DNA of 64,000 nucleotides from Chlamydiota bacterium (GTDB taxonomy: Bacteria; Chlamydiota; Chlamydiia; Chlamydiales; Parachlamydiaceae), in the NCBI GenBank assembly GCA_013285965.1, contig JABDGQ010000004.1, forward strand, positions 36,392-100,391. The letters are read 5' to 3'. The position numbers and the translations under genes are program-made. Positions 27,658 to 37,605 of the stretch are shown here, piece after piece. Position 1 is the first letter of the stretch. Every line of letters starts with the position of its first letter. Below the pieces are notes generated by a model that saw only the letters and a program-made list of their open reading frames with translations, was not told where the DNA came from and did no database searches.

Positions 27658-28470
27658 ATGATACCCGGCTGGCTTCCTGAAAACATTTATAATAACGTTA
27701 ACGATAGTAGATTATATGCTTACGCAGCTACTTCAGCAATAATTGAAAGAATATCGCAATGCATTATAATAATATTAAATACTTTCACTTATCTACACAG
27801 TACACTCTCAAAAATAAATGCAAGACCTCTCAATGGCAATGGAAGTCTAATACACTCTATACAAAATCAGCTACTTCAGATTTTAGCCAAAGCCGAGAAT
27901 AGTGACTCTAATGCTATTTTTATAAAGCAGATAACTCAAGCACTAAACAACAACCCCTCTCAAGACGAATTGTCTATATTTCAAGATATAATAAATATCA
28001 TCAACAATATATCGCCACTTTCTAATGCAGATAATGGTTGTTTAAATGGTTGTGAATTTTTAATAGCCATTTTGAAAGGGGCGCACGTACATATAAATGA
28101 TGCTGATTTTTATTACAATTGGGGGAAACTTTCTGATGGCTATAAACGCATCTCAAGCCACCCTTCCAAAAAAAATTGTCCTCAATACAGTATAAATGGA
28201 CCATGGTTACATACCATCTTATTTGGGATCGTAACAAATAAAGAGAGTCAAGATTTAACTTTTTTCCAACTAGAAAATTCAGCCTTTGGAGCAATACCAG
28301 GTTGTGGATATAGAGAAATGTTAAGACAAAATGCAATACATGCCATTGATTACGTAAAATATAAAGCTAGGGGATTGAATCAGGGTCCTTATGGACAATC
28401 TGAATTTAAAGATAAAAACCCTATTTTGCTATTTAAAGAAGATGATCACTGGATTGCTAAAAAAACATAA
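27658..28470 (+). CDS. Unrecognised protein of about 270 residues
   Basis: I do not recognise this protein. ATG 27658 (MIPGWLP) is chosen because AGGA lies 7 bases before it; ATG 27637 has no such site. The N-terminal quarter is hydrophobic (IIERISQCIIIILNTFTYL). The C-terminal third looks conserved in style, with WLHTILFGIV, FFQLENSAFG, IDYVKYKARG and GPYGQSEFKDKNP, suggesting a folded domain with charged surface. It has no linked gene. It could be a host-interaction protein of a lineage-specific family; that is a guess. Confidence 0.6.
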   Translation: MIPGWLPENIYNNVNDSRLYAYAATSAIIERISQCIIIILNTFTYLHSTLSKINARPLNGNGSLIHSIQNQLLQILAKAENSDSNAIFIKQITQALNNNPSQDELSIFQDIINIINNISPLSNADNGCLNGCEFLIAILKGAHVHINDADFYYNWGKLSDGYKRISSHPSKKNCPQYSINGPWLHTILFGIVTNKESQDLTFFQLENSAFGAIPGCGYREMLRQNAIHAIDYVKYKARGLNQGPYGQSEFKDKNPILLFKEDDHWIAKKT

Positions 28471-28677
28471 TCACTACGATTAGAAGGTTTGATTTGGAGT
28501 TCTTGCATTAAATGCATTCGATTAGTTAGACTAATAGAAATGTTTCAAACTACCTGTCATTAAGACAACAGATCTCCTACACAATCGACATTTTCCATGT
28601 AATTAATACAGCAGGCACATTAAGTTTGATCGACCAATTAGTTAATATTCAGACTATTATTTCAATAAGGGTATAAA

Positions 28678-28833
28678 ATGGCAAGCAAGCGTGAAAATAT
28701 TATTTTACAAAGCTCTAAAAGTCACTTTCGCTATTCTACAAGCAAAAACAAAACTTCTACACCCGGACGCATGACATTAAAAAAATACGACCCAATCGTA
28801 CGCGAAAGAGTGGAATTTAAAGAGACCAAATAA
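28678..28833 (+). CDS. rpmG: 50S ribosomal protein L33
   Basis: A 51-residue frame starting [15 protein letters not shown] and ending VEFKETK is ribosomal protein L33. The pattern [20 protein letters not shown] and the final KETK are diagnostic. The zinc-binding cysteines of some L33 proteins are absent, which is common (the C-minus form). AAGGG lies upstream of the ATG. It precedes lolE-lolD, the same order as rpmG and its neighbours in Chlamydia trachomatis. It is easily missed because of its small size. Confidence 0.92.
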   Translation: MASKRENIILQSSKSHFRYSTSKNKTSTPGRMTLKKYDPIVRERVEFKETK

Positions 28834-28918
28834 ACCATATCCAAGCGACTTTGATCAGCGTATTTTGTCGTCATAGTCACCTGCCAAGCAGTACTTCTTA
28901 ACAATTTCTATCGAGAAT

Positions 28919-31063
28919 ATGTTTGAGTTTTCCGTTGCCTGTAAATATCTTAGACCACGACGACGACAGTTATCTGTCTCCGTGATCAGTCTAGTGGCTA
29001 TTTCGGTAATTGCCGTGGTAGCTTGGTTGGTGGTGGTGTTTTTTTCTGTCTCAGAGGGATTAGAGCAAAGTTGGATTCGCAAATTAACTGCCCTTACTGC
29101 ACCATTGCGCATCACACCTACAGAAGGTTACTATCAATCGTACTATTATCAGATAGATGCATTGAGTGATGCCTCTAATTACACTTTACAGAGCATTGAA
29201 CAAAAGCGTCTCTCTTCATTGACCGATCCATACAATATAGAAATCGACCAAGAAATTCCAGATAATTGGCCGAGCGCTGATTTAAATGCACAAGGAAAGC
29301 TTAAAGATCTAGTAAAATTAGCTTACCAAGCACTAACAGAAGTTAATGACATTGCTGGTTTACAAGCGCATGATTTTGAGTTAACACCCACTCATATTCG
29401 CTTGAATATGATCCGCCCGGCGACTCTATTGCATGGTGCCGACATGCATAATACACGTACCACATCGTCTGTTTCATACCCTGCCTATTTAGGCAATTTT
29501 GATCCACACAATACGCAAATCAAACAAACACTATTGCCAGTAGAAATCAACGATATTAATAATTTTTTTAATTTATTAGATTTGGCACCCTCCGCTAGTA
29601 GCAATGAAAAAACAACCCATCTTTTTTTTAACCAGACCATTTTGCAAGATAGAATCAAAGATTTCTTGCAAAATATCAGCATTACACACTTGAAAGTTAG
29701 CCCAGCTGGGTGGAACATACCAAAAAACATCCTGCCTGATAGTTTTAATTGGAAAGTGTGCTTCATTATGAAAGACAATCGTATTATACGAGTAATGATT
29801 CCAGAAAATGAGAGTGAATTAAATTCTTTATTTAATACCCTTGAAACACAAGGGCTAAAAATCGTTCGAGGTTTTTTGCATAAAAAAGAAAATGCAATAT
29901 CAGCACTATTAGCTAATCAGCCCCCACAAACACTTACTGCTAACACACCACTAACATTGACTGAAGGGGGGCGTTTTGCCGCAAAATTTGAAATGCATTC
30001 ATTAAATAAAATACACCAAATTAATGAATTAATATTTCAGCTATCCTTAAATATACAAAACACTCCACTTTCAGGGAAAGTTCGGTTTCAAGGCTTACAA
30101 ATTGCAGACGCAGACATTGAACCCTCCGCACAAGATTTATTATGGCTCAGTAATACAAATAATGTTAATAACGACACCCTTATTTTACCCCAAGATAAAC
30201 AGATTGGTGAAGGTATTATCCTACCTAAAAGTTTTCGCACTGTTGGAGTCATGATGGGCGATCGTGGTACCTTAAATTACATCGAATCTACTGCCAGTAC
30301 AATTCAGGAGCAATTTATCCCCATTTATGTAGCAGGGTTTTATGATCCAGGCATTATCCCCATTGGCAGTAAATTTTTATTAGGCAGCCCTACTTTAACC
30401 TCATTAATTCGGTCATCTTACGGAAGCTCCATTAATGAACAAGCTGGTTTAACTAATGGCATTAATGTCCGCTTCAGAGATCTTGAACAAGCACATAAAT
30501 TAAAACATATTTTACAAAAGAAATTTGAAGAAAAAGGTATTGCTCGTTATTGGAAAATTGAAACTTTCCGCGATTATGAATTTGCACATGAAATCATGCA
30601 AGAGTTGCAAAACCAAAAAACCATTTTTATGTTAATTGCTTTGATTATTATTCTAGTTGCCTGCTCAAACATCGTTTCTATGCTTATAATATTAGTGAAT
30701 GATAAGAAAAAAGAGATTGGCATTTTGCGCGCTATGGGGGCCTCCTCTTACAGTATCGCTTTAATTTTCGGCTCAGCCGGCGCCTGCATCGGGATTGTGG
30801 GTAGTTTTTTAGGAATAACCTTAGCTATATTTACTTTACACCATTTAGATTCCTTTTTAGCTCTGATCAGCATCATTAGTGGACAAACATTAATTAATCC
30901 TGCTTTGTATTACACTAAAACATTAGCACCTACATTAAGCCCCTCCGCTTTAGCTTTTGTGTTTATAGCAACATTAGCCATTTCTTTGTTGGCAGGGATT
31001 GTCCCTGCCATCAAAGCTTGCTCATTACGCCCCTCTAATATCCTAAAAACTGGTAGTGATTAG
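28919..31063 (+). CDS. lolE: LolC/LolE-type lipoprotein export permease, enlarged
   Basis: The 714-residue membrane subunit of the lipoprotein-releasing ABC transporter. A first membrane segment lies at about 20-45, and three more after about residue 560, where LIALIIILVACSNIVSMLIILVNDKKKEIGILRAMGAS carries the typical FtsX/LolE motif. The periplasmic region between them is about 500 residues, far larger than the ~220 of the enterobacterial protein. The gene is followed directly by lolD. The two genes are neighbours after rpmG, as in Chlamydia. LolC and LolE are probably replaced by a homodimer. Confidence 0.85.
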   Translation: MFEFSVACKYLRPRRRQLSVSVISLVAISVIAVVAWLVVVFFSVSEGLEQSWIRKLTALTAPLRITPTEGYYQSYYYQIDALSDASNYTLQSIEQKRLSSLTDPYNIEIDQEIPDNWPSADLNAQGKLKDLVKLAYQALTEVNDIAGLQAHDFELTPTHIRLNMIRPATLLHGADMHNTRTTSSVSYPAYLGNFDPHNTQIKQTLLPVEINDINNFFNLLDLAPSASSNEKTTHLFFNQTILQDRIKDFLQNISITHLKVSPAGWNIPKNILPDSFNWKVCFIMKDNRIIRVMIPENESELNSLFNTLETQGLKIVRGFLHKKENAISALLANQPPQTLTANTPLTLTEGGRFAAKFEMHSLNKIHQINELIFQLSLNIQNTPLSGKVRFQGLQIADADIEPSAQDLLWLSNTNNVNNDTLILPQDKQIGEGIILPKSFRTVGVMMGDRGTLNYIESTASTIQEQFIPIYVAGFYDPGIIPIGSKFLLGSPTLTSLIRSSYGSSINEQAGLTNGINVRFRDLEQAHKLKHILQKKFEEKGIARYWKIETFRDYEFAHEIMQELQNQKTIFMLIALIIILVACSNIVSMLIILVNDKKKEIGILRAMGASSYSIALIFGSAGACIGIVGSFLGITLAIFTLHHLDSFLALISIISGQTLINPALYYTKTLAPTLSPSALAFVFIATLAISLLAGIVPAIKACSLRPSNILKTGSD

Positions 31064-31064
31064 T

Positions 31065-31751
31065 ATGAGCGTATTGTTAGAAGCTAAAAATATTAGCAAA
31101 AAATTTTACCATCCCACTCAAATAGAGATTTTAAAGAACATTCATTTGAGAATAGAAGGTGGCGATTCAGTAGCTATTATCGGTCGCTCAGGTGAAGGAA
31201 AAAGTACATTATTGCAAATATTTGGCTGTTTGGAAGAGGCCTGTAAGGGTGATTTATGGATTGATCAACAACTGATCACCTCAAAGAATCGCGCTAAAAT
31301 ACTCAATCAAAAACTTGGTTTTGTTTTTCAATCTTTTCATTTACTGGAAGATTATACAGTATTAGAGAACATATTAATGCCTGCCCGCATTGCCCGTCAA
31401 AGTGCTGGATTAAATAGTCCCATGACAAAGCGTGCTTGGCAATTGTTGGCACAAGTAGGTTTAACCACGCGCGCCCATTTCCAAGTGCGCCTATTATCAG
31501 GTGGTGAAAAGCAACGGGTGGCCATAGCAAGGGCTATGTGCAACGATCCAGCTATTATTATGGCCGATGAGCCATCAGGCAATCTAGATCGCCAAACTGG
31601 ACAACTAGTGCACCAATTATTACTAGATTTTGCCAGGCAAACAGAAAAAGCATTACTAATTGTTACGCACGATCAAGAATTAGCAGCAGCATGCTCGCGC
31701 TGTTATGAATTGCGCGATGGTCAATTACATGCCTATGCTCAAGGGAACTAA
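31065..31751 (+). CDS. lolD: LolD-type ABC transporter ATPase
   Basis: The ATP-hydrolysing subunit that drives release of lipoproteins from the inner membrane. Walker A is GRSGEGKST, the signature LLSGGEKQRVAIARAM, and Walker B IIMADEPSGNLD followed by VTHDQELA. ATG 31065 (MSVLLEAKN) is chosen because it follows the lolE stop by one base; the upstream GTG 31056 adds three residues only. With lolE it forms one transporter. 228 residues, the normal size. Confidence 0.92.
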   Translation: MSVLLEAKNISKKFYHPTQIEILKNIHLRIEGGDSVAIIGRSGEGKSTLLQIFGCLEEACKGDLWIDQQLITSKNRAKILNQKLGFVFQSFHLLEDYTVLENILMPARIARQSAGLNSPMTKRAWQLLAQVGLTTRAHFQVRLLSGGEKQRVAIARAMCNDPAIIMADEPSGNLDRQTGQLVHQLLLDFARQTEKALLIVTHDQELAAACSRCYELRDGQLHAYAQGN

Positions 31752-31783
31752 AATAAAAAACTGAAAGTTAATGGTAATAAAAA

Positions 31784-32479
31784 ATGCAAAAAACTAAAAT
31801 TTTATTAATTGAAGATGAAGAAGACATTGCTTTATTAATCAAGATACAAGCTGAATTAGCCGGTTATAAAGTACATACTGAAGTAGACGGTTTAAATGGC
31901 TATTTAGCAATTGAGCGAGAGAAACCTGATTTGATTCTTTTAGATGTTATGTTACCTGGTTTAAATGGATTAGATTTATGTCGCAAAATCCGCAATAACG
32001 GAGCTTACGCACACATTCCCATCATCATAATCTCGGCCAAAACCGAAGAGCTTGACGTAGTACTAGGATTGGAATTAGGTGCTGATGACTATGTAGCCAA
32101 ACCTTTCTCTTTAAAAGTTTTATTTTCGCGAGTTAAAGCAGTTATGCGTCGTGGTAAAGAAGGTGAGGGTGAAAGTGAAAGCAAAGCTATCGTCTTTGGT
32201 GACTTTACTATGGAAGTTGACCGTTACTTATTGCGAAAAAAAGACAAAACTATTTATTTAACTTTATCAGAATTTGGCATTTTACGTCGTTTATTAACTA
32301 ATCGCGGAAAAGTACTCACACGCAACCAGCTGCTTGATGATGTACAAAACGATGATGCTTTTATCATTGATCGCAACATCGATGTACATATTGCTTCGCT
32401 GCGCAAAAAGCTTGGTCCAAACTTTCATGGCATTGAAACGGTACGCGGTGTGGGCTACAGATTTAAAGATGACGAGTAG
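31784..32479 (+). CDS. OmpR/PhoB-type response regulator
   Basis: 231 residues: an N-terminal receiver domain with acidic pair EDEED, phospho-acceptor Asp54 (LILLDVMLPG), Ser84 and Lys106 (VAKPFS), and a C-terminal winged helix with the expected RNIDVHIASLRKKLG and RGVGYRF. All phosphorylation residues are intact, unlike the degenerate chlamydial regulator ChxR. No histidine kinase gene lies nearby, so its partner is unknown. It follows lolD by 32 bases and may be co-transcribed with it. Confidence 0.9.
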   Translation: MQKTKILLIEDEEDIALLIKIQAELAGYKVHTEVDGLNGYLAIEREKPDLILLDVMLPGLNGLDLCRKIRNNGAYAHIPIIIISAKTEELDVVLGLELGADDYVAKPFSLKVLFSRVKAVMRRGKEGEGESESKAIVFGDFTMEVDRYLLRKKDKTIYLTLSEFGILRRLLTNRGKVLTRNQLLDDVQNDDAFIIDRNIDVHIASLRKKLGPNFHGIETVRGVGYRFKDDE

Positions 32480-32480
32480 A

Positions 32481-34016
32481 TCATCGCGCAACTGCAGCGT
32501 GAACAGCTGTTTTTTCAACGCTTTTGGTATATGGCAAATAAAAACTAACTAGATCACTTTTTAATTGTTTTAAGCTTGGTTGATGAATGTACATCATATG
32601 ACCTGCTTCGTACCATTTCATAGTGATATTATCTTGTAAACTCTGCTCAAGCCACAAATGATTAAACGTGTAGGCAGTCGCAAAATATGGTGTGTTCAAA
32701 TCATAATAGCCGCTACCTACAAAAACTTTCAAATGGGGGTTACGTATCATACTACTGCGCAGTGTCGGCATTACATTGAAGGCACGATAGGCCATGCCAT
32801 AATTCCAAGGCTGTACATTGGTTAATATTTTGTAATGATTATCCTTCATTACTTTGAGATGATTGCGTAAATAATAATTCAAAGTAGCAGTAAAAGATCC
32901 AAATAATGCTGACGTACCAGGATCAAAATCAAGCCCTTCTGTGACACCATCTTCACTATAGCCTTTAAAACGACCATCAAAGATACCAACAGCCAATCCT
33001 TGAGCAAAGAAAAGCTGCTTAACAAATTGATCATTATCGATTCGTAAATTATTTTTAGCAATAAACTCCTGTTTCATACCTGTCAAATTTGCTAATTTAT
33101 TTGCGATTTCGTCTCTTTCTTCTTTTGAGAGTAATTGACCCTTGAATAAGGCAGGGGTATATTCTTTGGTGACAAAATCGGTAGCGATTTTTAACGCCTC
33201 TTGCAAAGAACCTTGTTGTTGAGCATTACTTAATTTATTGTGATACCAAGCAGTGGCAGTATAGGTTGGTAAATACAAAGCATAGGGCAAATCATTACCA
33301 ATACCAAAGTCAAGCGTAGCAAAATTGAGGACAGCAGATATTAAAACTAAACCATCAATAGTAACGAAATATTGCTCATGTAATGCATCGGCTAAACTTA
33401 CAGCCCGTGTAGTACCATAACTCTCGCCAATAATAAACTTAGGTGAATTCCAACGATTGTTGCGCGTTAAATATAACCTGATAAACTCAGCAACTGATTT
33501 AACATCTTCAGTCGTGCTGTGAAAATGTTTTTCATCTTGTAAAGGTAAAGCATGACTAAAGCCTGTTGAAACTGGATCAATAAATACCAAATCGCTGACA
33601 TCGAGCAGACTAAAATCATTATCCACCAATTGATAAGGAATTATAGGCACACCTGTTTCATTTAAGAGCACTCTTTTTGGCCCTAACAACCCCATGTGCA
33701 ACCATACTGAAGAAGAGCCTGGACCACCGTTAAAGCAAAACGAAATCGGACGAGGCTCATTTCCTTGAGTTTCTTTAATGTAGCTAATATAAAATAAATT
33801 AGCTTGAGGCTTATCTTGATCATTTTTTAAAATGATATTTCCGACAGTAGCTTTATAGTCAATAGATTGCCCGGCAATCATCATTTGATGCGAGGTTTCT
33901 ACGGCTTCCTCTCCACTTACTATAGGAGCATCTTTTAAACTTAACTCTTCCGCTGACAATGGCAAAATTGCAAGTTGTAATACACCAAAAATGAGACTAA
34001 GTAAAGTTATTGACAT
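32481..34016 (-). CDS. Secreted serine carboxypeptidase-like protein (peptidase S10)
   Basis: A signal peptide of about 22 residues is followed by a 490-residue alpha/beta-hydrolase of the S10 family. CFNGGPGSSSVW forms the oxyanion region, GESYG at about 197-201 holds the nucleophile Ser199, and late DLNTPYF and EAGHMMY supply the likely Asp and His. S10 enzymes remove C-terminal residues at acidic pH and are commonest in eukaryotes, with some bacterial branches. A periplasmic or secreted peptide-scavenging role is inferred. It converges on the response regulator with a 1-base gap. Confidence 0.85.
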   Translation of the reverse strand: MSITLLSLIFGVLQLAILPLSAEELSLKDAPIVSGEEAVETSHQMMIAGQSIDYKATVGNIILKNDQDKPQANLFYISYIKETQGNEPRPISFCFNGGPGSSSVWLHMGLLGPKRVLLNETGVPIIPYQLVDNDFSLLDVSDLVFIDPVSTGFSHALPLQDEKHFHSTTEDVKSVAEFIRLYLTRNNRWNSPKFIIGESYGTTRAVSLADALHEQYFVTIDGLVLISAVLNFATLDFGIGNDLPYALYLPTYTATAWYHNKLSNAQQQGSLQEALKIATDFVTKEYTPALFKGQLLSKEERDEIANKLANLTGMKQEFIAKNNLRIDNDQFVKQLFFAQGLAVGIFDGRFKGYSEDGVTEGLDFDPGTSALFGSFTATLNYYLRNHLKVMKDNHYKILTNVQPWNYGMAYRAFNVMPTLRSSMIRNPHLKVFVGSGYYDLNTPYFATAYTFNHLWLEQSLQDNITMKWYEAGHMMYIHQPSLKQLKSDLVSFYLPYTKSVEKTAVHAAVAR

Positions 34017-34033
34017 ATGACACCCAAAGATAA

Positions 34034-35860
34034 TTATTCTACCGTAACAGATTTAGCTAAATTGCGCGGCTGATCAACATCAGTGCCTCGATGCAAAGCA
34101 ACATAATAAGCAAATAACTGCAAGACTACTGTAGTTGGTATTACAGCTAAGGCATCGCTAGAAGAGGGTATATATAAAACATCATCAGCAACTTCCCCTA
34201 CGTGTAAATCTCCCTCTATGGCAATAGCTAAAATTTTGCCATGGCGCGCTTTGATTTCAGCTAGATTGGAAAGTAGTTTATCATAGGTCATTAAATCTGT
34301 GCATAAAGCCACTGTAGGGCAATTTTCATCGATTAAAGAAATCGGCCCATGTTTAATCTCTCCAGCAGGATAACCATTGGCATTAATATATGAAATCTCT
34401 TTTAACTTTAAAGCCCCCTCTAAGCTAGTGGGGTACATGTAACGACGGCCAATGAAAAAGAAATTATTGTAAGCTGCATATTTAATGGCGATCGCTTTAA
34501 TTTTATCAGCCGAATTTAAAACCGATTCTACTTGATTTGGCAGCGTGAGCATCAATTGCAAAAAAGTTTGCCCTTCCGTTTTGTTCATATGACGCATGCG
34601 CGCCATCATAAGGGTAAAAAGAGCCAGCAGTACAACTTGACTAGTAAATGCTTTAGTCGAACAGACACCAATTTCAGGGCCGGCTTTGATAAAAATAGTA
34701 TTATCAGCTTCACGTGCTAGCGTAGAACCTTTTACATTACACAACGCCAATACCATAGCCCCCTTAGCTTTCACCTCGCGCGCAGCCGCAATAGTATCGG
34801 CAGTTTCACCAGATTGACTAATGGCTATCACAAAAGTACCACTTGGTACGATAGGATTTTTATATCGAAATTCCGAAGAAATTTCTACTTGCACTGGTAT
34901 GCGAGCAAATTCCTCAAGCATATAGGCAGCCACACAAGCGGCATGCCAAGAGGTACCGCAGGCTAAAATTAAGATACGCTCTACGGCAAGTAGATCGGCT
35001 GTCTTAAAAGTTAACTCGTCAAAAATTGCAGTACCATAGTCAGGTAAGAAGCGCTCAAACATCGAATGATATAGAGATTGAGGCTGATCATAAATCTCTT
35101 TGAGAGTGTAATGCTCAAACGCACCTTTAATCGTTCCTACCTCATGCTCCTCTAAGAGTGAGTGTTTCTTATCAATGGCTTCAGTAGTATTGTAAACCTG
35201 CTGATGGTCAGCATGAATCACGGCGATTTCAGAATTACTAAGATAAATAGCCTGCTTAGTATAAAAGGCAAAGGCGTTCGGGTCTGAGGATATAAAAGCT
35301 TCTTGTTGACCAATGCCAATGACTAATGGTGCATCGTGTGCCACAGCAATAATTTGGTTGGGAAAATCGCGATGAATTAGCGCTAGCGCATAACTTCCTT
35401 TAAGGATAGCCACGGCCTCTTGTACGGCTTTTAATAAATCACCTTTATAGTAAGATGCTATTAGCTGAGCTACCACTTCTGTGTCAGTTTCAGAGATAAA
35501 TTCAACACCCTGTGCTTGCAATTGACGACGTAATTGTGCATGATTTTCGATAATGCCATTATGAACCAGAGCCAGCGAGCGTGCGCTATCAAAATGAGGA
35601 TGTGCATTGAGTTGTGTAACCTTGCCATGCGTAGCCCACCGCGTTTGGGCGATAGTAAATGGTAAATTTAGTTTTAAAGCGGCCACTTCTTTTTCTAAAG
35701 CCGCTATTTTTCCCACTTGTTTGCAAGAGACTATTTGCCCATCAATCCCAATACCGGCTAATCCCGCTGAGTCGTACCCACGATATTCTAAAAGTTTAAG
35801 ACCATCAATAGCCATTTTAACGGCGCTTCTAAAACCGACATAGCCAAAAATACCACACAT
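34034..35860 (-). CDS. glmS: Glucosamine-6-phosphate synthase
   Basis: GlmS makes glucosamine-6-phosphate from fructose-6-phosphate and glutamine, the entry to amino-sugar synthesis. The start must be ATG 35860, since the catalytic Cys must be the first residue after Met removal (MCGIFGYVG); the earlier ATG 35866 would hide it. The glutaminase domain has TRWATHGK, and the two SIS sugar-isomerase domains have SQSGETADT and the C-terminal DQPRNLAKSVTVE. About 608 residues. It lies 49 bases after glmM, forming a two-gene unit. Confidence 0.97.
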   Translation of the reverse strand: MCGIFGYVGFRSAVKMAIDGLKLLEYRGYDSAGLAGIGIDGQIVSCKQVGKIAALEKEVAALKLNLPFTIAQTRWATHGKVTQLNAHPHFDSARSLALVHNGIIENHAQLRRQLQAQGVEFISETDTEVVAQLIASYYKGDLLKAVQEAVAILKGSYALALIHRDFPNQIIAVAHDAPLVIGIGQQEAFISSDPNAFAFYTKQAIYLSNSEIAVIHADHQQVYNTTEAIDKKHSLLEEHEVGTIKGAFEHYTLKEIYDQPQSLYHSMFERFLPDYGTAIFDELTFKTADLLAVERILILACGTSWHAACVAAYMLEEFARIPVQVEISSEFRYKNPIVPSGTFVIAISQSGETADTIAAAREVKAKGAMVLALCNVKGSTLAREADNTIFIKAGPEIGVCSTKAFTSQVVLLALFTLMMARMRHMNKTEGQTFLQLMLTLPNQVESVLNSADKIKAIAIKYAAYNNFFFIGRRYMYPTSLEGALKLKEISYINANGYPAGEIKHGPISLIDENCPTVALCTDLMTYDKLLSNLAEIKARHGKILAIAIEGDLHVGEVADDVLYIPSSSDALAVIPTTVVLQLFAYYVALHRGTDVDQPRNLAKSVTVE

Positions 35861-35909
35861 GAACACTCCACATTCTCATAATTTTAAAGTTGAGGTTTTT
35901 ATTCTCTGA

Positions 35910-37376
35910 TCAACCCACTGAGTTGTTTTTCTCTCGAGCCCCTTCCCTAATTAGATCATCTCTAATCTGACTTTCCATAGCTTGACTATCGGCTGTAGCA
36001 AATGAAGAATTAAGACCGATTTCAGTTCGAATTACAGCAGCCACCGATTCTGCTAATTGCATGACTTGCTTTTGTTTTACTCCCTCCACCATGATGCGAC
36101 AAAGATTTTCAGTACCAGAATAACGAACTAAAATACGCCCTTCTTCACCCAAAGTATCCTGCACATCCGCTATTGCCGCCGATACTTTATGTAAAGATTC
36201 CAATGGTGGTTTAGCAACGACACGGACATTTATGCATGTTTGTGGATAATGTTGTACAAAAGCGGCTAGATCGGACAATTTTGAATCAGTCTCAATCATA
36301 ATTCTTAATACCTGCAAGGCACACACTAAACCATCGCCAGTAGTATTATAATCAAGAAAAATAACATGGCCACTTTGTTCGCCACCTAAATTAGCTTGGT
36401 GTTGCATCATCGCTTGAATAACGTAACGATCACCTACTTGTGATTTAATGACATCAATACCCAAACTCTCCATGGATTTAATAAAACCGAGGTTACTCAT
36501 TACCGTGCCAACTACGCGATGATTTTTCAATAAACCCCGTTGTTGTAAATCACGAGCACAAATTGCCAAAATGGTGTCGCCATCAATTTTACGTGCATTT
36601 TCATCGACAAGCAAAACGCGATCAGCATCGCCATCTAATGCTATTCCAATATCAGCATGATGATCAATCACCCCTTTTTGTACTGTTTCTAGGTGCAGTG
36701 ATCCAGAATCTTCATTAATATTCATGCCGTTAGGATTGATTCCATAACTAAATACATTTGCATCCAATTCGCGAAATACTAAAGGTGCTACCTTATAGCC
36801 AGCACCATGCGCACAATCAAGCACTACCGATAAATTGTTCAATGAATATTTACGAGGGAAGGTAGCTTTAATAAATTCGATATAACGACCATCGGCATCG
36901 CTGATTTTAGTATTTTTCCCTATCTCACAGTCTGAGGGCAAACAATCTTGAAAATAATTTTTCTCAACTAACTGCTCAATTTCCTCTTCCCAAGAATCTG
37001 GCCATTTGAAGCCTTGCGAGTCAAAAAACTTAATTCCATTGTCAAAATAAGGATTGTGTGAGGCTGAAATGACGATACCAGCATCAGCCCGATAGGCGCG
37101 CGTAATAAAAGCTACACCTGGTGTAGGCAATGGTCCGACCATTAAAGTGTCCACTCCCATTGAGCACAACCCTGCTATTAACGCATTTTCAAAGACGTAA
37201 CATGATAGACGAGTATCTTTACCAATTACTACGCGTGCCTTACCAGTCCGTTTGCGCAAAACCTTACCTACTGCACGGCCCAGGGCTAAAGCAATTTCAG
37301 GAACCATTGGGAAATGATTAGCCCTTCCACGTACACCATCAGTACCAAATATTTTTCTTGTACGCTTATCTAGCAT
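35910..37376 (-). CDS. glmM: Phosphoglucosamine mutase
   Basis: GlmM converts glucosamine-6-phosphate to glucosamine-1-phosphate for UDP-GlcNAc, which feeds peptidoglycan and lipopolysaccharide. The 488 residues show FGTDGVRG at the N-terminus, the phosphoserine loop ISASHNP (Ser about 106), the metal site DGDADR, and C-terminal RYSGTENLCRIMVE, which distinguishes glucosamine from glucose substrates. The C-terminal ~25 residues are longer than usual and charged. It is followed by glmS; the pair is neighbours in Chlamydia too. Confidence 0.96.
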   Translation of the reverse strand: MLDKRTRKIFGTDGVRGRANHFPMVPEIALALGRAVGKVLRKRTGKARVVIGKDTRLSCYVFENALIAGLCSMGVDTLMVGPLPTPGVAFITRAYRADAGIVISASHNPYFDNGIKFFDSQGFKWPDSWEEEIEQLVEKNYFQDCLPSDCEIGKNTKISDADGRYIEFIKATFPRKYSLNNLSVVLDCAHGAGYKVAPLVFRELDANVFSYGINPNGMNINEDSGSLHLETVQKGVIDHHADIGIALDGDADRVLLVDENARKIDGDTILAICARDLQQRGLLKNHRVVGTVMSNLGFIKSMESLGIDVIKSQVGDRYVIQAMMQHQANLGGEQSGHVIFLDYNTTGDGLVCALQVLRIMIETDSKLSDLAAFVQHYPQTCINVRVVAKPPLESLHKVSAAIADVQDTLGEEGRILVRYSGTENLCRIMVEGVKQKQVMQLAESVAAVIRTEIGLNSSFATADSQAMESQIRDDLIREGAREKNNSVG

Positions 37377-37520
37377 TTAAACTTAAACTCCATCATTTTG
37401 GCGCACATTTGTATTAAACCTAAGTTTATATGCCGCAGTCTAGCGCATTAGTTATTTTTTTGCGCGCTCAAAGCAAACTAATAACCTGAATTTAGACACA
37501 GAACTATACTCTTACTTCAT

Positions 37521-37578
37521 TAGACTTCTTTCCAAACTAAATTTATTGGTTAAAATTGCATTTTTTGAAAGAAGTCTA
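37521..37578. repeat. Family B short inverted repeat
   Basis: TAGACTTCTTTCCAAA at 37521 and TTTTTGAAAGAAGTCTA ending at 37578 form an inverted pair with a ~25-base interior that keeps the family's TTAAAATTG stretch. The right end lies 27 bases past the stop of the leftward orphan gene at 37606. Confidence 0.75.
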
Positions 37579-37605
37579 ATATTCATAGTTAAGGCCATCA
37601 TTTTA

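Noticed and set aside
31784-32479. ChxR, the atypical chlamydial regulator
   Set aside because: The receiver domain keeps all phosphorylation residues, which ChxR lacks, so orthology cannot be claimed.
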